DNA of 64,000 bases from Enterobacter cloacae subsp. cloacae ATCC 13047 (GCF_000025565.1 NC_014121.1:2480001-2544000); one strand, 5' to 3'. Shown: positions 34,544-45,273, counted from the stretch's first letter. The notes: generated by a model from the letters alone, not told the origin. A program made the numbers and translations.

Positions 34544-35560
34544 ATGCAGAAGAAATCGATTTATGTAGCCTACACTGGCGGTACCATCGGGATGCAGCGC
34601 TCTGAAAACGGCTATATTCCTGTGTCCGGTCATCTTCAACGTCAGCTTGCCCTGATGCCGGAATTCCACCGCCCGGAAATGCCTGACTTTACCATCCACG
34701 AGTACGAGCCGCTGATGGACTCCTCCGACATGACGCCGGAAGACTGGCAGCATATCGCGGATGACATCAAAGCCCATTACGACCAGTACGACGGCTTTGT
34801 GATCCTGCATGGTACCGACACCATGGCCTTTACCGCCTCGGCGCTCTCCTTCATGCTGGAAAACCTGAGCAAACCGGTGATTGTCACCGGCTCGCAAATT
34901 CCGCTGGCGGAACTGCGCTCGGATGGACAGATTAACCTGCTTAACTCCCTCTACGTGGCGGCAAACTACCCGATTAACGAGGTCTCGCTGTTCTTCAACA
35001 ACCGTCTGTATCGTGGCAACCGTACCACCAAAGCGCACGCCGATGGGTTTGACGCCTTCGCCTCTCCAAACCTGCAACCGCTGCTGGAAGCGGGTATTCA
35101 TATTCGTCGTCTGGGCACGCCGCCTGCGCCGACCACCTCAGGCGAGCTGATCGTTCACCCGATCACCCCGCAGCCGATCGGTGTGGTAACCATTTATCCG
35201 GGCATCTCTGCTGATGTGGTGCGTAACTTCCTGCGCCAGCCGGTAAAAGCGCTGATTTTGCGCTCCTACGGTGTGGGTAACGCGCCGCAGAACAGTGAAT
35301 TCCTGAAAGAGCTGCAGGAAGCGAGCGAGCGCGGGATTGTGGTGGTTAACCTGACGCAATGTATGTCCGGCAAGGTCAATATGGGCGGCTATGCCACCGG
35401 TAACGCCCTGGCGCATGCGGGGGTGATCAGCGGATTCGATATGACCGTCGAGGCCACACTGACTAAACTTCATTATTTACTGAGTCAGGATCTGGACATC
35501 CAGTCCATTCGCAGCGCCATGATGCAAAACCTGCGCGGCGAACTAACCCCGGACGAATAA
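34544..35560 (+). CDS. ansA: Cytoplasmic L-asparaginase I AnsA
   Basis: The 338-residue product equals E. coli AnsA and splits asparagine to aspartate and ammonia in the cytosol. The two catalytic Thr motifs are present: YTGGTIGM near residue 10 and the HGTDTMAFTAS segment near 90. I start at MQKKSIYVAYTGG, not at an in-frame upstream reading that runs through the sppA terminator. pncA follows after 9 bp, so the pair is co-transcribed as in E. coli. Confidence 0.96.
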   Translation: MQKKSIYVAYTGGTIGMQRSENGYIPVSGHLQRQLALMPEFHRPEMPDFTIHEYEPLMDSSDMTPEDWQHIADDIKAHYDQYDGFVILHGTDTMAFTASALSFMLENLSKPVIVTGSQIPLAELRSDGQINLLNSLYVAANYPINEVSLFFNNRLYRGNRTTKAHADGFDAFASPNLQPLLEAGIHIRRLGTPPAPTTSGELIVHPITPQPIGVVTIYPGISADVVRNFLRQPVKALILRSYGVGNAPQNSEFLKELQEASERGIVVVNLTQCMSGKVNMGGYATGNALAHAGVISGFDMTVEATLTKLHYLLSQDLDIQSIRSAMMQNLRGELTPDE

Positions 35561-35569
35561 GGAGGCCTC

Positions 35570-36211
35570 ATGAAGCAACGCGCCCTGTTACTGGTCGATT
35601 TGCAAAATGATTTCTGCGCGGGCGGCGCACTGGCCGTCGCAGAAGGTGACAGCACGGTCGACGTGGCCAATACCCTGATTGACTGGTGTAAATCGCGCGG
35701 TGAAGCCGTTGTCGCAAGCCAGGACTGGCATCCGGCCAACCATGGCAGTTTTGCCAGCCAGCACGGCGTTGAACCCTTCAGCCAGGGTGAGCTCGACGGT
35801 CTGGCGCAAACCTTCTGGCCCGATCACTGCGTGCAGCAAACGGAAGGCGCCGCGCTACATCCGCTGCTGAATCAGAAAGCCATCGACGCGGTGTTTCATA
35901 AAGGCGAAAACCCGGCTATTGACAGCTACAGCGCCTTTTTCGATAACGGACATCGTCAGAAAACGGCGCTGGACGCGTGGTTACGTCACCACGAAATCAC
36001 CGAGCTGATTGTGCTGGGTCTGGCAACCGATTACTGCGTGAAGTTTACCGTGCTGGACGCGCTCCAGTTGGGTTATACGGTCAGCGTCATCACCGACGGC
36101 TGTCGCGGGGTGAACATTCAACCGCAGGACAGCGCGCAGGCGTTTATGGATATGGCCGCTGAAGGCGCGACGCTGTATACGCTGGCAGACTGGCTGGAGA
36201 CGCAGGCGTAG
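35570..36211 (+). CDS. pncA: Nicotinamidase PncA
   Basis: The 213-residue isochorismatase-fold amidase converts nicotinamide to nicotinate for NAD salvage. The catalytic triad is Asp10, Lys111 and Cys156 (ATDYCVKF), and the metal-site residues Asp52, His54 and His86 are all present. The SD AAGGAGG is strong. It is coupled to ansA. Confidence 0.96.
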   Translation: MKQRALLLVDLQNDFCAGGALAVAEGDSTVDVANTLIDWCKSRGEAVVASQDWHPANHGSFASQHGVEPFSQGELDGLAQTFWPDHCVQQTEGAALHPLLNQKAIDAVFHKGENPAIDSYSAFFDNGHRQKTALDAWLRHHEITELIVLGLATDYCVKFTVLDALQLGYTVSVITDGCRGVNIQPQDSAQAFMDMAAEGATLYTLADWLETQA

Positions 36212-36219
36212 TCTTTTAT

Positions 36220-36248
36220 GCCGGGGGGCGGCTTCGCCTTTCCCGGTA
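36220..36248. repeat. Single REP-like element after pncA
   Basis: GCCGGGGGGCGGCTTCGCC...TTTCCCGG has the REP palindrome shape. A separate CGCCAC/GTGGCG hairpin with a T-rich tail follows at 36329-36358, just before the chitinase gene. Confidence 0.65.
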
Positions 36249-36382
36249 TTTCCACTCCGATCCCCATAAAGTGAACTCCCTCGCATCACCAGCGAAGCGG
36301 CAATGCTATGCTTTTCAGGCTGTTTTTTCGCCACGCTTTTTCTGTGGCGTGGTTATTTTTATTATGTCAAAGAGGAACACCT

Positions 36383-37639
36383 ATGAAACGTTTGCCATTG
36401 CTGGCAGCTTTACCCTTGCTTTGCGCGTCAGTTGCTTACGCCGCTCCCCTGATGTCCGTGGGCTACTTCAACGGCGGTGGTGATGTCACTGCCGGACCCG
36501 GCGGCGATATCAATACGCTTGATGTCCGCCAGATCACCCACCTGAACTATTCGTTTGGCCTTATCTACAATAACGAAAAAGACGAAACCAACGCCGCACT
36601 GAAAGATCCGGCGAAGCTGCATCAGATCTGGTTATCTCCGAAAGTGGCGTCCGACCTGGCGCTTATCCCACAGCTTCGTAAACAAAACCCGAACTTAAAC
36701 GTTCTGCTTTCCGTCGGCGGCTGGGGTGCCCGTGGTTTCTCGGGCGCAGCAGCCACCAAAGAGAGCCGCGCGGTGTTTATCCGCTCGGCGCAGGAGATTG
36801 TTGAGAAATACGGTCTGGACGGGATCGACCTTGACTGGGAGTACCCGGTAAACGGCGCATGGGGGCTGGTCGCAAGCACGCCTGCAGACCGGGATAACTT
36901 CACCTTCCTGCTGAAAGAGCTGCGTGCCGCCTTCGGGCAGAAAAAACTGGTCACGATTGCGGTTGGGGCCAATGCGGAAAGTCCGAAAAGCTGGGTCGAT
37001 GTGAAAGCCATTGCTCCCCTTCTCGACTATATCAACCTGATGACCTACGACATGGCGTACGGCACTCAGTATTTTAACGCGAACCTGTATGACTCCAGCG
37101 CCTGGCCGACCGTGGCGGCAGCAGATAAATACAGCGTTGATTTTGTGGTGAACAATTATCTGGCCGCGGGGCTGAAGCCACAGCAGATGAACCTTGGGAT
37201 TGGTTTCTATGGGCGCGTGCCAAAACGCGCTGTGGAACCGGGCATTGACTGGAGCAAGCCCGATGCGCAAAACAATCCGGTGACACAGCCTTACTTCGGC
37301 CCACAGGAGATCGGGTTGTTCAGATCACTCGGTTATGACCTGACCAAAGATACCTACGTGAAGTACAACGATATCGTGAAGAAACTGCTAAACGACCCGC
37401 AAAAGCGCTTTACCGAACACTGGGACGACCAGGCGAAAGTGCCGTGGCTTTCCGTGAAGGGCGCCGACGGAAAGGATCTGTTTGCCCTCTCGTATGAGAA
37501 TCCACGTTCCGTCGCCATCAAAGCGGACTATATCAAAGAGAAAGGTCTGGCAGGCGCAATGTTCTGGGAGTATGGGGCGGATGATAATAACCAGTTAGCG
37601 AAGCAGCTGGCGGAGTCGCTCGGGATCTCGCACAAGTAG
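36383..37639 (+). CDS. Secreted GH18 chitinase
   Basis: The 418-residue precursor has a Sec signal peptide (MKRLPLLAALPLLCASVAYA) and one GH18 barrel. The catalytic motif DGIDLDWEYP is intact, with Glu153 as the acid. Family landmarks SVGGWG (strand 3), LMTYDMAYG and the final MFWEYGADD are also present. No chitin-binding domain is seen, so soluble chito-oligomers may be its substrate. ATG at 36383 has SD AGAGGA. E. coli K-12 has no such gene between pncA and yeaC. The products would feed the chb system encoded 28 kb upstream. Confidence 0.9.
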   Translation: MKRLPLLAALPLLCASVAYAAPLMSVGYFNGGGDVTAGPGGDINTLDVRQITHLNYSFGLIYNNEKDETNAALKDPAKLHQIWLSPKVASDLALIPQLRKQNPNLNVLLSVGGWGARGFSGAAATKESRAVFIRSAQEIVEKYGLDGIDLDWEYPVNGAWGLVASTPADRDNFTFLLKELRAAFGQKKLVTIAVGANAESPKSWVDVKAIAPLLDYINLMTYDMAYGTQYFNANLYDSSAWPTVAAADKYSVDFVVNNYLAAGLKPQQMNLGIGFYGRVPKRAVEPGIDWSKPDAQNNPVTQPYFGPQEIGLFRSLGYDLTKDTYVKYNDIVKKLLNDPQKRFTEHWDDQAKVPWLSVKGADGKDLFALSYENPRSVAIKADYIKEKGLAGAMFWEYGADDNNQLAKQLAESLGISHK

Positions 37640-37652
37640 TGAGGCAATCAAA

Positions 37653-37673
37653 CCCTCTCCCACAAGGAGAGGG
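37653..37673. repeat. Short palindromic intergenic repeat (CCCTCTCCC family), copy 3
   Basis: CCCTCTCCC-ACA-AGGAGAGGG is followed by TTGAGTGAGGACATCA, the same family as 10032 and 28797. It lies between the converging chitinase and yeaC genes. Confidence 0.75.
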
Positions 37674-37699
37674 TTGAGTGAGGACATCAACCTACACCG

Positions 37700-37978
37700 T
37701 TATTGTATTTTCATCGTCGCAATCGGCTTTGGCGTGATACCAAACTCTTCCTTCAGTTCACGCTTGCTCTTCATCACCATCTGGCCGTTGGTATCGATTG
37801 TCATGTGTTGCGCATCGGTGTTGTTGCGCGCCTGCCACAGCATGACCAGCTGCAGACTGTTCTCTTTTTGCTCCGGGGTTAAGGCAACGCCATCAGGCCA
37901 TTTCCCCAGCTCAACGGCGGTGACCAGACGCTGATAAACTTCCGGCGTCATACCGTTAATCATGTCATCAATATTCAC
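37700..37978 (-). CDS. yeaC: DUF1315 protein YeaC
   Basis: This 92-residue soluble protein begins MNIDDMINGMTPEVYQRL, like E. coli YeaC. Function is unknown. It lies 41 bp downstream of msrB and is likely co-transcribed with it. No signal peptide or membrane segment is seen. Confidence 0.9.
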   Translation of the reverse strand: MNIDDMINGMTPEVYQRLVTAVELGKWPDGVALTPEQKENSLQLVMLWQARNNTDAQHMTIDTNGQMVMKSKRELKEEFGITPKPIATMKIQ

Positions 37979-38019
37979 GATCTCTCCCTTTCAAAGGAAT
38001 AATTTGCTGAATCGTTTTT

Positions 38020-38433
38020 TCAACCTTTAATCTGGTCGCCGTTTTCATCGTCGCTAAAGCTCAGAGAAGCTGAGTTAACGCAGAAACGCTCGCCCGTTGG
38101 CTGAGGGCCATCCGGGAAGACATGCCCCAGGTGCGCATCGCAGTTGCCGCAGCGAATTTCGGTACGCACCATCCCGTGCGACGAGTCAGTTAAGTAGCGG
38201 ATCGCGTCATCGCTCACCGGCTCGTAAAAGCTCGGCCAGCCGCAGCCAGAATCGTATTTCGTTTGTGAATTGAACAGGGGGGCGTCACAGACCAGGCAAT
38301 GGTATACGCCATCGCGTTTGTTATGCAGTAAACGCCCGGTAAATGGCGGCTCCGTGCCGTGATTCTGCGTCACGTAAAACTGCATTTCTGTGAGGTTTTT
38401 TTTCAAATCGTCAGGGTTACGTTGGTTCGACAT
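38020..38433 (-). CDS. msrB: Peptide-methionine (R)-S-oxide reductase MsrB
   Basis: The 137-residue product equals the E. coli length. It reduces the R-epimer of methionine sulfoxide in proteins. The zinc site is formed by two CxxC pairs (CLVCDAP and CGNCDAH), and the catalytic Cys is in RFCVNSAS. I start at [12 protein letters not shown], the E. coli-equivalent start. A longer in-frame reading from 38463 has no SD. Confidence 0.95.
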   Translation of the reverse strand: MSNQRNPDDLKKNLTEMQFYVTQNHGTEPPFTGRLLHNKRDGVYHCLVCDAPLFNSQTKYDSGCGWPSFYEPVSDDAIRYLTDSSHGMVRTEIRCGNCDAHLGHVFPDGPQPTGERFCVNSASLSFSDDENGDQIKG

Positions 38434-38703
38434 ATGCTTACATCTCGCTGTAGAAACAGACACCTTTTAACCCGGATTCTAACAAAACATTAACACCCTT
38501 GCGTGCACTTTTGATCTAAACTTATGTGTCGCGAAAAGGCGGTCAGGCAATTGTGATCATGCTCACATATTTATCCTGCGAGGCCTTTAAAATTCCGGGC
38601 GCAGCCCCCATGTGGTTGCTAGCTCAAAGGGAAAGTGAGGCGAGTCAGTCGCACAAACGTTAGTCACAGGATTGATTTGTCGCAATGATTGACACGATTC
38701 CGC

Positions 38704-38731
38704 TTGACGCTGCGTAAGGTTTTTGTAATTT
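38704..38731 (+). promoter_or_regulatory. Putative main sigma-70 promoter of gapA
   Basis: TTGACG, a 16-bp spacer and TAATTT lie about 45 bp upstream of gapA. E. coli gapA has several promoters with different sigma factors; only this one is clear to me. The 341-bp msrB-gapA gap holds no gene. Confidence 0.5.
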
Positions 38732-38762
38732 TACAGGCAACCTTTTATTCACTAACAAATAG

Positions 38763-39770
<1,008 letters not shown>

Positions 39771-39790
39771 ACTGGAATGAATGCTTGATC

Positions 39791-39821
39791 CAAAAAGGCG
39801 ACTTCGGTCGCCTTTTTTATT
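39791..39821 (+). terminator. Rho-independent terminator of gapA
   Basis: AAGGCGAC-TTCG-GTCGCCTT is followed by a T-run. The UUCG tetraloop stem is typical of strong terminators. Confidence 0.93.
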
Positions 39822-39842
39822 TATAAGACAGAGGATTGCTTA

Positions 39843-40727
39843 ATGATTAATAAAATTTTTGCACTTCCGGTAGTCGAACAACTTACCCCTGTGCTCTCCC
39901 GTCGCCAGATTGATGGCGCTGATGTTATCGTCGTTGACCACCCGCGTGTGAAAGCCTCCGTTGCGCTGAACGGCGCCCACCTGCTCTCCTGGAAACCGGA
40001 AGGTGAAACGGAAGTGCTGTGGCTGAGCGATGCGACCTCTTTCAAAAAAGGAGCGGCGATCCGCGGCGGCGTGCCTGTCTGCTGGCCATGGTTTGGCCCG
40101 TCAGCGCAGCAGGGACTGCCTTCTCATGGTTTTGCCCGCAACCAGCAGTGGACCCTGAAAGCGCATAACGAAGATGATAACGGTGCCGTGCTGACCTTTG
40201 AGCTTCAGGCCAATGACGAGACCCGTGCGCTGTGGCCGCACGAGTTTACCCTGTACGCCCGCTTCAAGCTGGGTAAAACCTGCGAGATTGAGCTGGAAGC
40301 GCACGGCGAGTTTGAAACGACCTCTGCCCTGCACACCTACTTCAACGTGGGTGATATCAGCGCGGTAAAAGTGAGCGGCCTTGGCGATACCTATATCGAC
40401 AAAGTGGACAATGCAAAAGAAGGGAAACTCAGCGACGGCGTGCAGACCTTCCCTGACCGTACCGACCGCGTTTACCTGCATCCGGAAGCGTGCAATGTGA
40501 TCCACGACAGTGCCCTCAACCGTGGCATCGAAGTGATTCACCATCATCACAGCAACGTGGTGGGCTGGAACCCAGGTCCGGCACTCTCAGTGAGCATGGC
40601 CGACGTGCCCGATGACGGTTACAAAACGTTTGTCTGCGTCGAAACGGCCTGCGTCACTACGGCGCAAAAAGCCAGCGAAGAAAAACCGTCTCGCTTAGGG
40701 CAAACTATTCGCATTGTGAAGCGCTAA
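39843..40727 (+). CDS. yeaD: D-hexose-6-phosphate epimerase-like protein YeaD
   Basis: The 294-residue aldose-1-epimerase superfamily protein is like E. coli YeaD and yeast YMR099C, which act on glucose-6-phosphate anomers. Motifs: GGVPVCWPWFGP, GLPSHGFAR with the catalytic His, and FVCVETACV with the catalytic Glu. It lies 72 bp after gapA across the terminator, with SD GAGGA. Confidence 0.93.
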   Translation: MINKIFALPVVEQLTPVLSRRQIDGADVIVVDHPRVKASVALNGAHLLSWKPEGETEVLWLSDATSFKKGAAIRGGVPVCWPWFGPSAQQGLPSHGFARNQQWTLKAHNEDDNGAVLTFELQANDETRALWPHEFTLYARFKLGKTCEIELEAHGEFETTSALHTYFNVGDISAVKVSGLGDTYIDKVDNAKEGKLSDGVQTFPDRTDRVYLHPEACNVIHDSALNRGIEVIHHHHSNVVGWNPGPALSVSMADVPDDGYKTFVCVETACVTTAQKASEEKPSRLGQTIRIVKR

Positions 40728-40763
40728 GACGCGGTATTATTTTGACCGCACCAGCACAACGCA

Positions 40764-40785
40764 AACGGGGCGCAAGCGCCCCGTT
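40764..40785. terminator. GC-rich hairpin between yeaD and mipA
   Basis: AACGGGGCG-CAAG-CGCCCCGTT is a perfect 9-bp stem in the gap between two converging genes. T-runs are poor on both sides, but no other transcript end is visible. Confidence 0.6.
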
Positions 40786-40818
40786 AAAATGCAAAGATTG
40801 CACTGTTTTAATGCGCAA

Positions 40819-41565
40819 TCAGAACTTGTAGGTCACACCGACAGAGAAAATACCCGCCCAGGACTTGTCGACCATTGGGCTGTCTTTCACTTCGTCGCTC
40901 AGACGCTCGTAACGGCCAGTACCGTATACGTTCCAGTCACCCAGGAAGTTGTAGCTCGCGGTCAGCTCCAGGTACGGATCCCAACCATCATCTGCGCTGT
41001 AGCTCTTCAGACCGCTACGACGGGACTCATTCTTAGAGACGCCATAGTAGTAGTCGTTGTAGTTCTCACTGTTGTACTGCACACCAATACCTGGCGTCAG
41101 GGTTAACGCACCGTTCGTGTAGCGATAGAGCCAGGCCAGATCCCAGATAAAGCCGTTGCTGTTATCCAGCGTGTCTCCCGCCAGCGCGGTACGCAGGAAG
41201 CCATACTCGGTGTTATGCACATAAGAGAGACCCGCCATCATGGTGCTCTTACGCTTGTCGAGTCGACGCAGGGCGTGGCTGTCGCTGTCACCCGGTTTGA
41301 AGTGCGTCGGATCGTAGTAGGCCATAATGGAGAGCTTATCGGCCGTATCGTTCCACAGATAGTAGCCGCCGCCGAGTCCACGGAACCAGAAGTTATCGCC
41401 TTCATAGGTGACAACCGGAACGGGATAAACATCACGATCATACTGTTTATACGGGCTGTTAATGACGCCAACGCCCGCACCTACCGTCCACTGGCTTTCC
41501 GCCTGTGCGGTGCTAACTGCGGTCGCGGCGAGTACGCCCAATGCCAGAAGTTTGAGTTTGGTCAC
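40819..41565 (-). CDS. mipA: MltA-interacting outer-membrane protein MipA
   Basis: The 248-residue precursor has a signal peptide (MTKLKLLALGVLAATAVSTAQA). The mature part has alternating aromatic beta strands and the terminal Phe (VGVTYKF) of an outer-membrane barrel. In E. coli MipA bridges the murein hydrolase MltA and PBP1B. About 320 bp upstream (41566-41882) contain the mipA promoter and no gene. Confidence 0.95.
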   Translation of the reverse strand: MTKLKLLALGVLAATAVSTAQAESQWTVGAGVGVINSPYKQYDRDVYPVPVVTYEGDNFWFRGLGGGYYLWNDTADKLSIMAYYDPTHFKPGDSDSHALRRLDKRKSTMMAGLSYVHNTEYGFLRTALAGDTLDNSNGFIWDLAWLYRYTNGALTLTPGIGVQYNSENYNDYYYGVSKNESRRSGLKSYSADDGWDPYLELTASYNFLGDWNVYGTGRYERLSDEVKDSPMVDKSWAGIFSVGVTYKF

Positions 41566-41882
41566 AATCCATTCTTTCCTGTAGTCAAATAATCAGCGGG
41601 AGAAGTGTAACCGCCAGACCCGTACTTCCCCAAATTTTTTGCCTGCTAATCAGTTTGATTAACCCGTTATTTTTCATTTTTCAGATGACAGGCCGTTTTC
41701 ACTTCTGTGACCGCAGGGTGAAAAATGCCCGTATGACATATAACGGCAATGGATATTTTTGGATGAGTTATTGATATGTCATTGAAATTAGATTTTATCA
41801 GCATGCAAGTTTTGCAAATGCCATCTACGCTTTAATTTAAGAAGAGTTTTCCTGCACGCCCCGCGGTTCTTAGCGTCTGACC

Positions 41883-41898
41883 TGGCACACAGGTTGCT
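41883..41898 (+). promoter_or_regulatory. Sigma-54 promoter of yeaGH, now cut off from its genes
   Basis: TGGCACACAGGTTGCT matches the sigma-54 consensus at all key positions, with GG and GC correctly spaced. In E. coli yeaGH is part of the nitrogen-limitation (NtrC/sigma-54) and sigma-S regulons. The leader runs from about 41908 to the attL repeat at 41982. The yeaG coding region is 5.9 kb further on, beyond the integrated element. Confidence 0.82.
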
Positions 41899-41981
41899 GC
41901 TCTGGCAGTGAGGTGCGAGAGATTCTCTTCCGGGAGCCTCCACTACTCATACGAACGGCTCTTATCCTGTGCTAAAAAACG

Positions 41982-41989
41982 AAAGGACG
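41982..41989. repeat. Left attachment repeat (attL) of the serine-recombinase element
   Basis: AAAGGACG is identical to 47776-47783. Left of it lies the yeaG sigma-54 leader; right of it AT-rich element DNA begins. It includes an AGGA Shine-Dalgarno core, and an ATG follows at 41993. The exact crossover inside or near the repeat is inferred. Confidence 0.65.
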
Positions 41990-42030
41990 CATATGATCAT
42001 CAATAGGAACATTTACAAATCTCAAAAAAA

Positions 42031-42051
42031 AAGAGGCCAAAAGCCTCTTTT
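42031..42051 (-). terminator. Terminator at the left end of the element
   Basis: AAGAGGC-CAAAA-GCCTCTT is followed on the minus strand by nine T residues. It ends the DUF2188 gene transcript. On the plus strand there is a shorter T-run (TTTT), which would also reduce transcripts coming from the stranded yeaG promoter. Confidence 0.85.
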
Positions 42052-42064
42052 GTCATAATGAGCT

Positions 42065-42286
42065 TTAACCTTTCGGTGGGTATGGGTCCTTCCCATGTGA
42101 GTCGCTATCTCGTATCTGTCCGTTAGGGCGATGTATGACTAATTCGCTCCCCTGATTACGAGAAATAACTCGCCCAGCATCTATAGCTTCTTGCTGAGTA
42201 CGGTGAGTTGAAGTTACTTTTCCGTTGCCTGCACCTCTGACAGCCCATTGTCCGTTGTGAGGCACTACATGTTGGTTTTTACCCAT
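42065..42286 (-). CDS. DUF2188-family small protein
   Basis: The 73-residue protein MGKNQHVVPHNGQWAVRGAG... contains the HVVPHNGxWAVRGxGN and TQQEAIDAGRVISRNQGSELVIH pattern of DUF2188, which ends in a DPYPPKG tail. Function is unknown; members are common on plasmids, phages and islands. A longer reading to 42343 adds an unlikely N-terminus. It faces the IS and is closed by a strong terminator. Confidence 0.82.
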   Translation of the reverse strand: MGKNQHVVPHNGQWAVRGAGNGKVTSTHRTQQEAIDAGRVISRNQGSELVIHRPNGQIRDSDSHGKDPYPPKG

Positions 42287-42376
42287 AATGTCACTCGCTA
42301 CATGAAGTACACCATATGGTGTCAACCATAAGTATAGACACAATATGTAGCGTTATGCTTGCTTAAAATCATATTT

Positions 42377-43662
<1,286 letters not shown>

Positions 43663-43691
43663 GTGTTGTATCTAATCGTGGGGGCAGGTCA

Positions 43692-44362
43692 ACGGTACTG
43701 ATTACTTTACGAGCTTCAGAAGGTTTATTGATTTTGTAAACTTTATTGAATTCAATTCCTGAAAAGTCATTAGGAGTAGCAGTGCCAGACATCATAATAA
43801 CACTTTTGAAAAGTGGGAATGACGCAATAAGACGGTTTATCACATTTGCCTTATAACCATAATCTAGAAAGAATCCGTGAACCTCATCTATCACTAGAGT
43901 TTTATCCGCAAAGTATTCTTTATTGCTGTGCTTTAGGATTGTTTCGATTTGGTTCCAAGTACAAATACCGGTACTGAACACATCATTATCACCCTCAAAG
44001 GATAAACGTATAGATGTTAGCGGTACTAATACTATGTAACCTGGTTTGGCTCTCGCTTTCTGGTTAGTCTCTGGATTAGCTTCTTGTATAAACTGTGTTG
44101 TTTTACCAGTGCCTACCGATGAATTTACAAGGTTTACACCACTTGATAGATCCATCTTATTAAAGACACTGCTTATGTACTGGTTAGGTTCTAGTGTCCA
44201 TTCCCCATGATACTTTGAACCCTGGTTCATTTCTTCTCTAAGTGCGTTTGCTAGTACCCTATCAACTACAGTACCGTTTAGTACGGCTTCACGTAATTTA
44301 TTTGCTTCTTGTCTTAGTGCTTCTCTATCCACCAAACGTGGTAATAATAGTTCTTCTTCCAT
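43692..44362 (-). pseudogene. SF2-type helicase, N-terminal part, cut by the IS
   Basis: About 223 residues remain. Walker A is NSSVGTGKTT (near residue 85), Walker B is LVIDEVHGF, and motif III is MSGTATP. Then the frame runs into the IS end and stops after a few foreign residues. The motif set resembles replication-initiation helicases of phages, satellites and plasmids (SF2). The C-terminal motor domain is lost, so the protein cannot work. The N-terminal 70 residues are polar and unassigned. SD AGGA lies 10 bp upstream. Confidence 0.75.
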
Positions 44363-44449
44363 GAATAATTTTTCCTATTGTCATTTCGCGTTACGTCCTG
44401 TAATCGCGTTTCTACTCATTGTGTGGTTAGTAGACAACCATACTTTAAT

Positions 44450-44602
44450 TTATCCCTGTATCATCATTTGAGTAATCAGATACTGAATACCTGCTGATCG
44501 ATTCTTGGCCTTGCCAGTATCAACTAGCATCTTTTGAATTGCTTCAGCTTGTTCTGCTGTGATACGGATAGATACTGGAATATCTTTATTTTTCTTTTCC
44601 AT
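44450..44602 (-). CDS. Small ribbon-helix-helix-like DNA-binding protein
   Basis: The 50-residue protein MEKKNKDIPVSIRITAEQAE has the pattern of a ribbon-helix-helix (CopG/MetJ-type) domain: a short strand IPVSIRIT, helix AEQAEAIQKMLVDTG, and a turn and helix KNRSAGIQYLITQMM. Such proteins usually autoregulate and control replication or excision genes. I start at ATG 44602 because the basic strand begins there; a reading from 44683 crosses a terminator. It lies just upstream of the helicase gene. Confidence 0.65.
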   Translation of the reverse strand: MEKKNKDIPVSIRITAEQAEAIQKMLVDTGKAKNRSAGIQYLITQMMIQG

Positions 44603-44644
44603 AATGTAAACCTTATGTGTTACATAATTCACTTTTCTATGCGT

Positions 44645-44669
44645 AAAAAAGTAGCCCCTTTCAGGGCTA
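44645..44669 (-). terminator. Terminator or attenuator upstream of the RHH gene
   Basis: On the minus strand TAGCCC-TGAAAG-GGGCTA is followed by CTTTTTT. It would end a transcript that starts near a perfect extended -10 (TGGTATAAT, minus strand, -10 at 44866-44871). The RHH start is only 43 bp beyond, so it may attenuate that operon. Confidence 0.65.
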
Positions 44670-44947
44670 GCTTTAATTAGCAATAGGAGGAATTATAATG
44701 TTTTAAACTATATACTACTATTTAGTCTCTGTAGCTGGAGAGGGGAGAAATGGAATTATACTTCGCGTTTTCGGCTATGTGGATGTTTTCGACCCATACA
44801 GATAGCTATATCTATTATTATAGGACATTTTTCCCGTTTGTCCCAAATATTTTATAGATACCTATATTATACCACCGGAACCACCACTGTTTCATCTTTT
44901 TGTCTTACGTCTTATTTATCAATTTTGTAGTATTAGGTGAGATATGT

Positions 44948-45082
44948 TTATAAATGTAGTTCTTTACAAATTGTATCTTTATGGGAAGTACTAGTACTGT
45001 TAAGATCATAAACATCAGAAACAAGTACTATATAGAATGGGAATAGTAAGAGTTCAATTAAAAATTTCATAGGGTTATACAT
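44948..45082 (-). CDS. Possible 44-residue hydrophobic small protein
   Basis: An open frame in an otherwise gene-free 1.1-kb stretch encodes MYNPMKFLIELLLFPFYIVL and a polar tail. It has one hydrophobic segment (residues 6-22) that could span the membrane. A second in-frame ATG at 45070 gives 40 residues. SD signals are weak. Two AGTACT palindromes lie inside it and encode Ser-Thr-Ser-Thr. No family is recognised. It could be chance. Confidence 0.3.
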   Translation of the reverse strand: MYNPMKFLIELLLFPFYIVLVSDVYDLNSTSTSHKDTICKELHL

Positions 45083-45137
45083 CTCTTGATTGTCTTACAT
45101 TTATTTATCAGAAGAGAGTAATTTGTACTTGATATAG

Positions 45138-45273
45138 AAAAGCCCCTGAAAAGATTCAGGGGCTATGTATGACACTAATCATAAAGTAGGTAATGTACCT
45201 TTAACCGTCGGCAAACGGTAGAGGCGGCAACCTCATTTTAGTACTACCTATCGCCAGTAGGAGACTTGGCTTG
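45138..45273 (-). ncRNA. Candidate structured small RNA of the element
   Basis: A minus-strand promoter (TTGGTG at 45304-45309, 18-bp spacer, TGATATAAT extended -10 at 45280-45288) points into 135 bp that end in a perfect 10-bp stem with an AAGA/TCTT loop and TTTT (45138-45164). Between them lie successive hairpins. Two have the same six-base loop TTGCCG (GAGG-TTGCCG-CCTC and ACCGT-TTGCCG-ACGGT), and a third is AGGTA-CAT-TACCT. No protein frame is visible. The RNA and its function are inferred from sequence only. Confidence 0.45.

Noticed and set aside
44695..44706. Strong SD (AGGAGG at 44686-44691) followed by ATG-TTT-TAA on the plus strand
   Set aside because: A two-codon frame is unlikely to be a gene; probably chance in AT-rich DNA, although leader minigenes exist.
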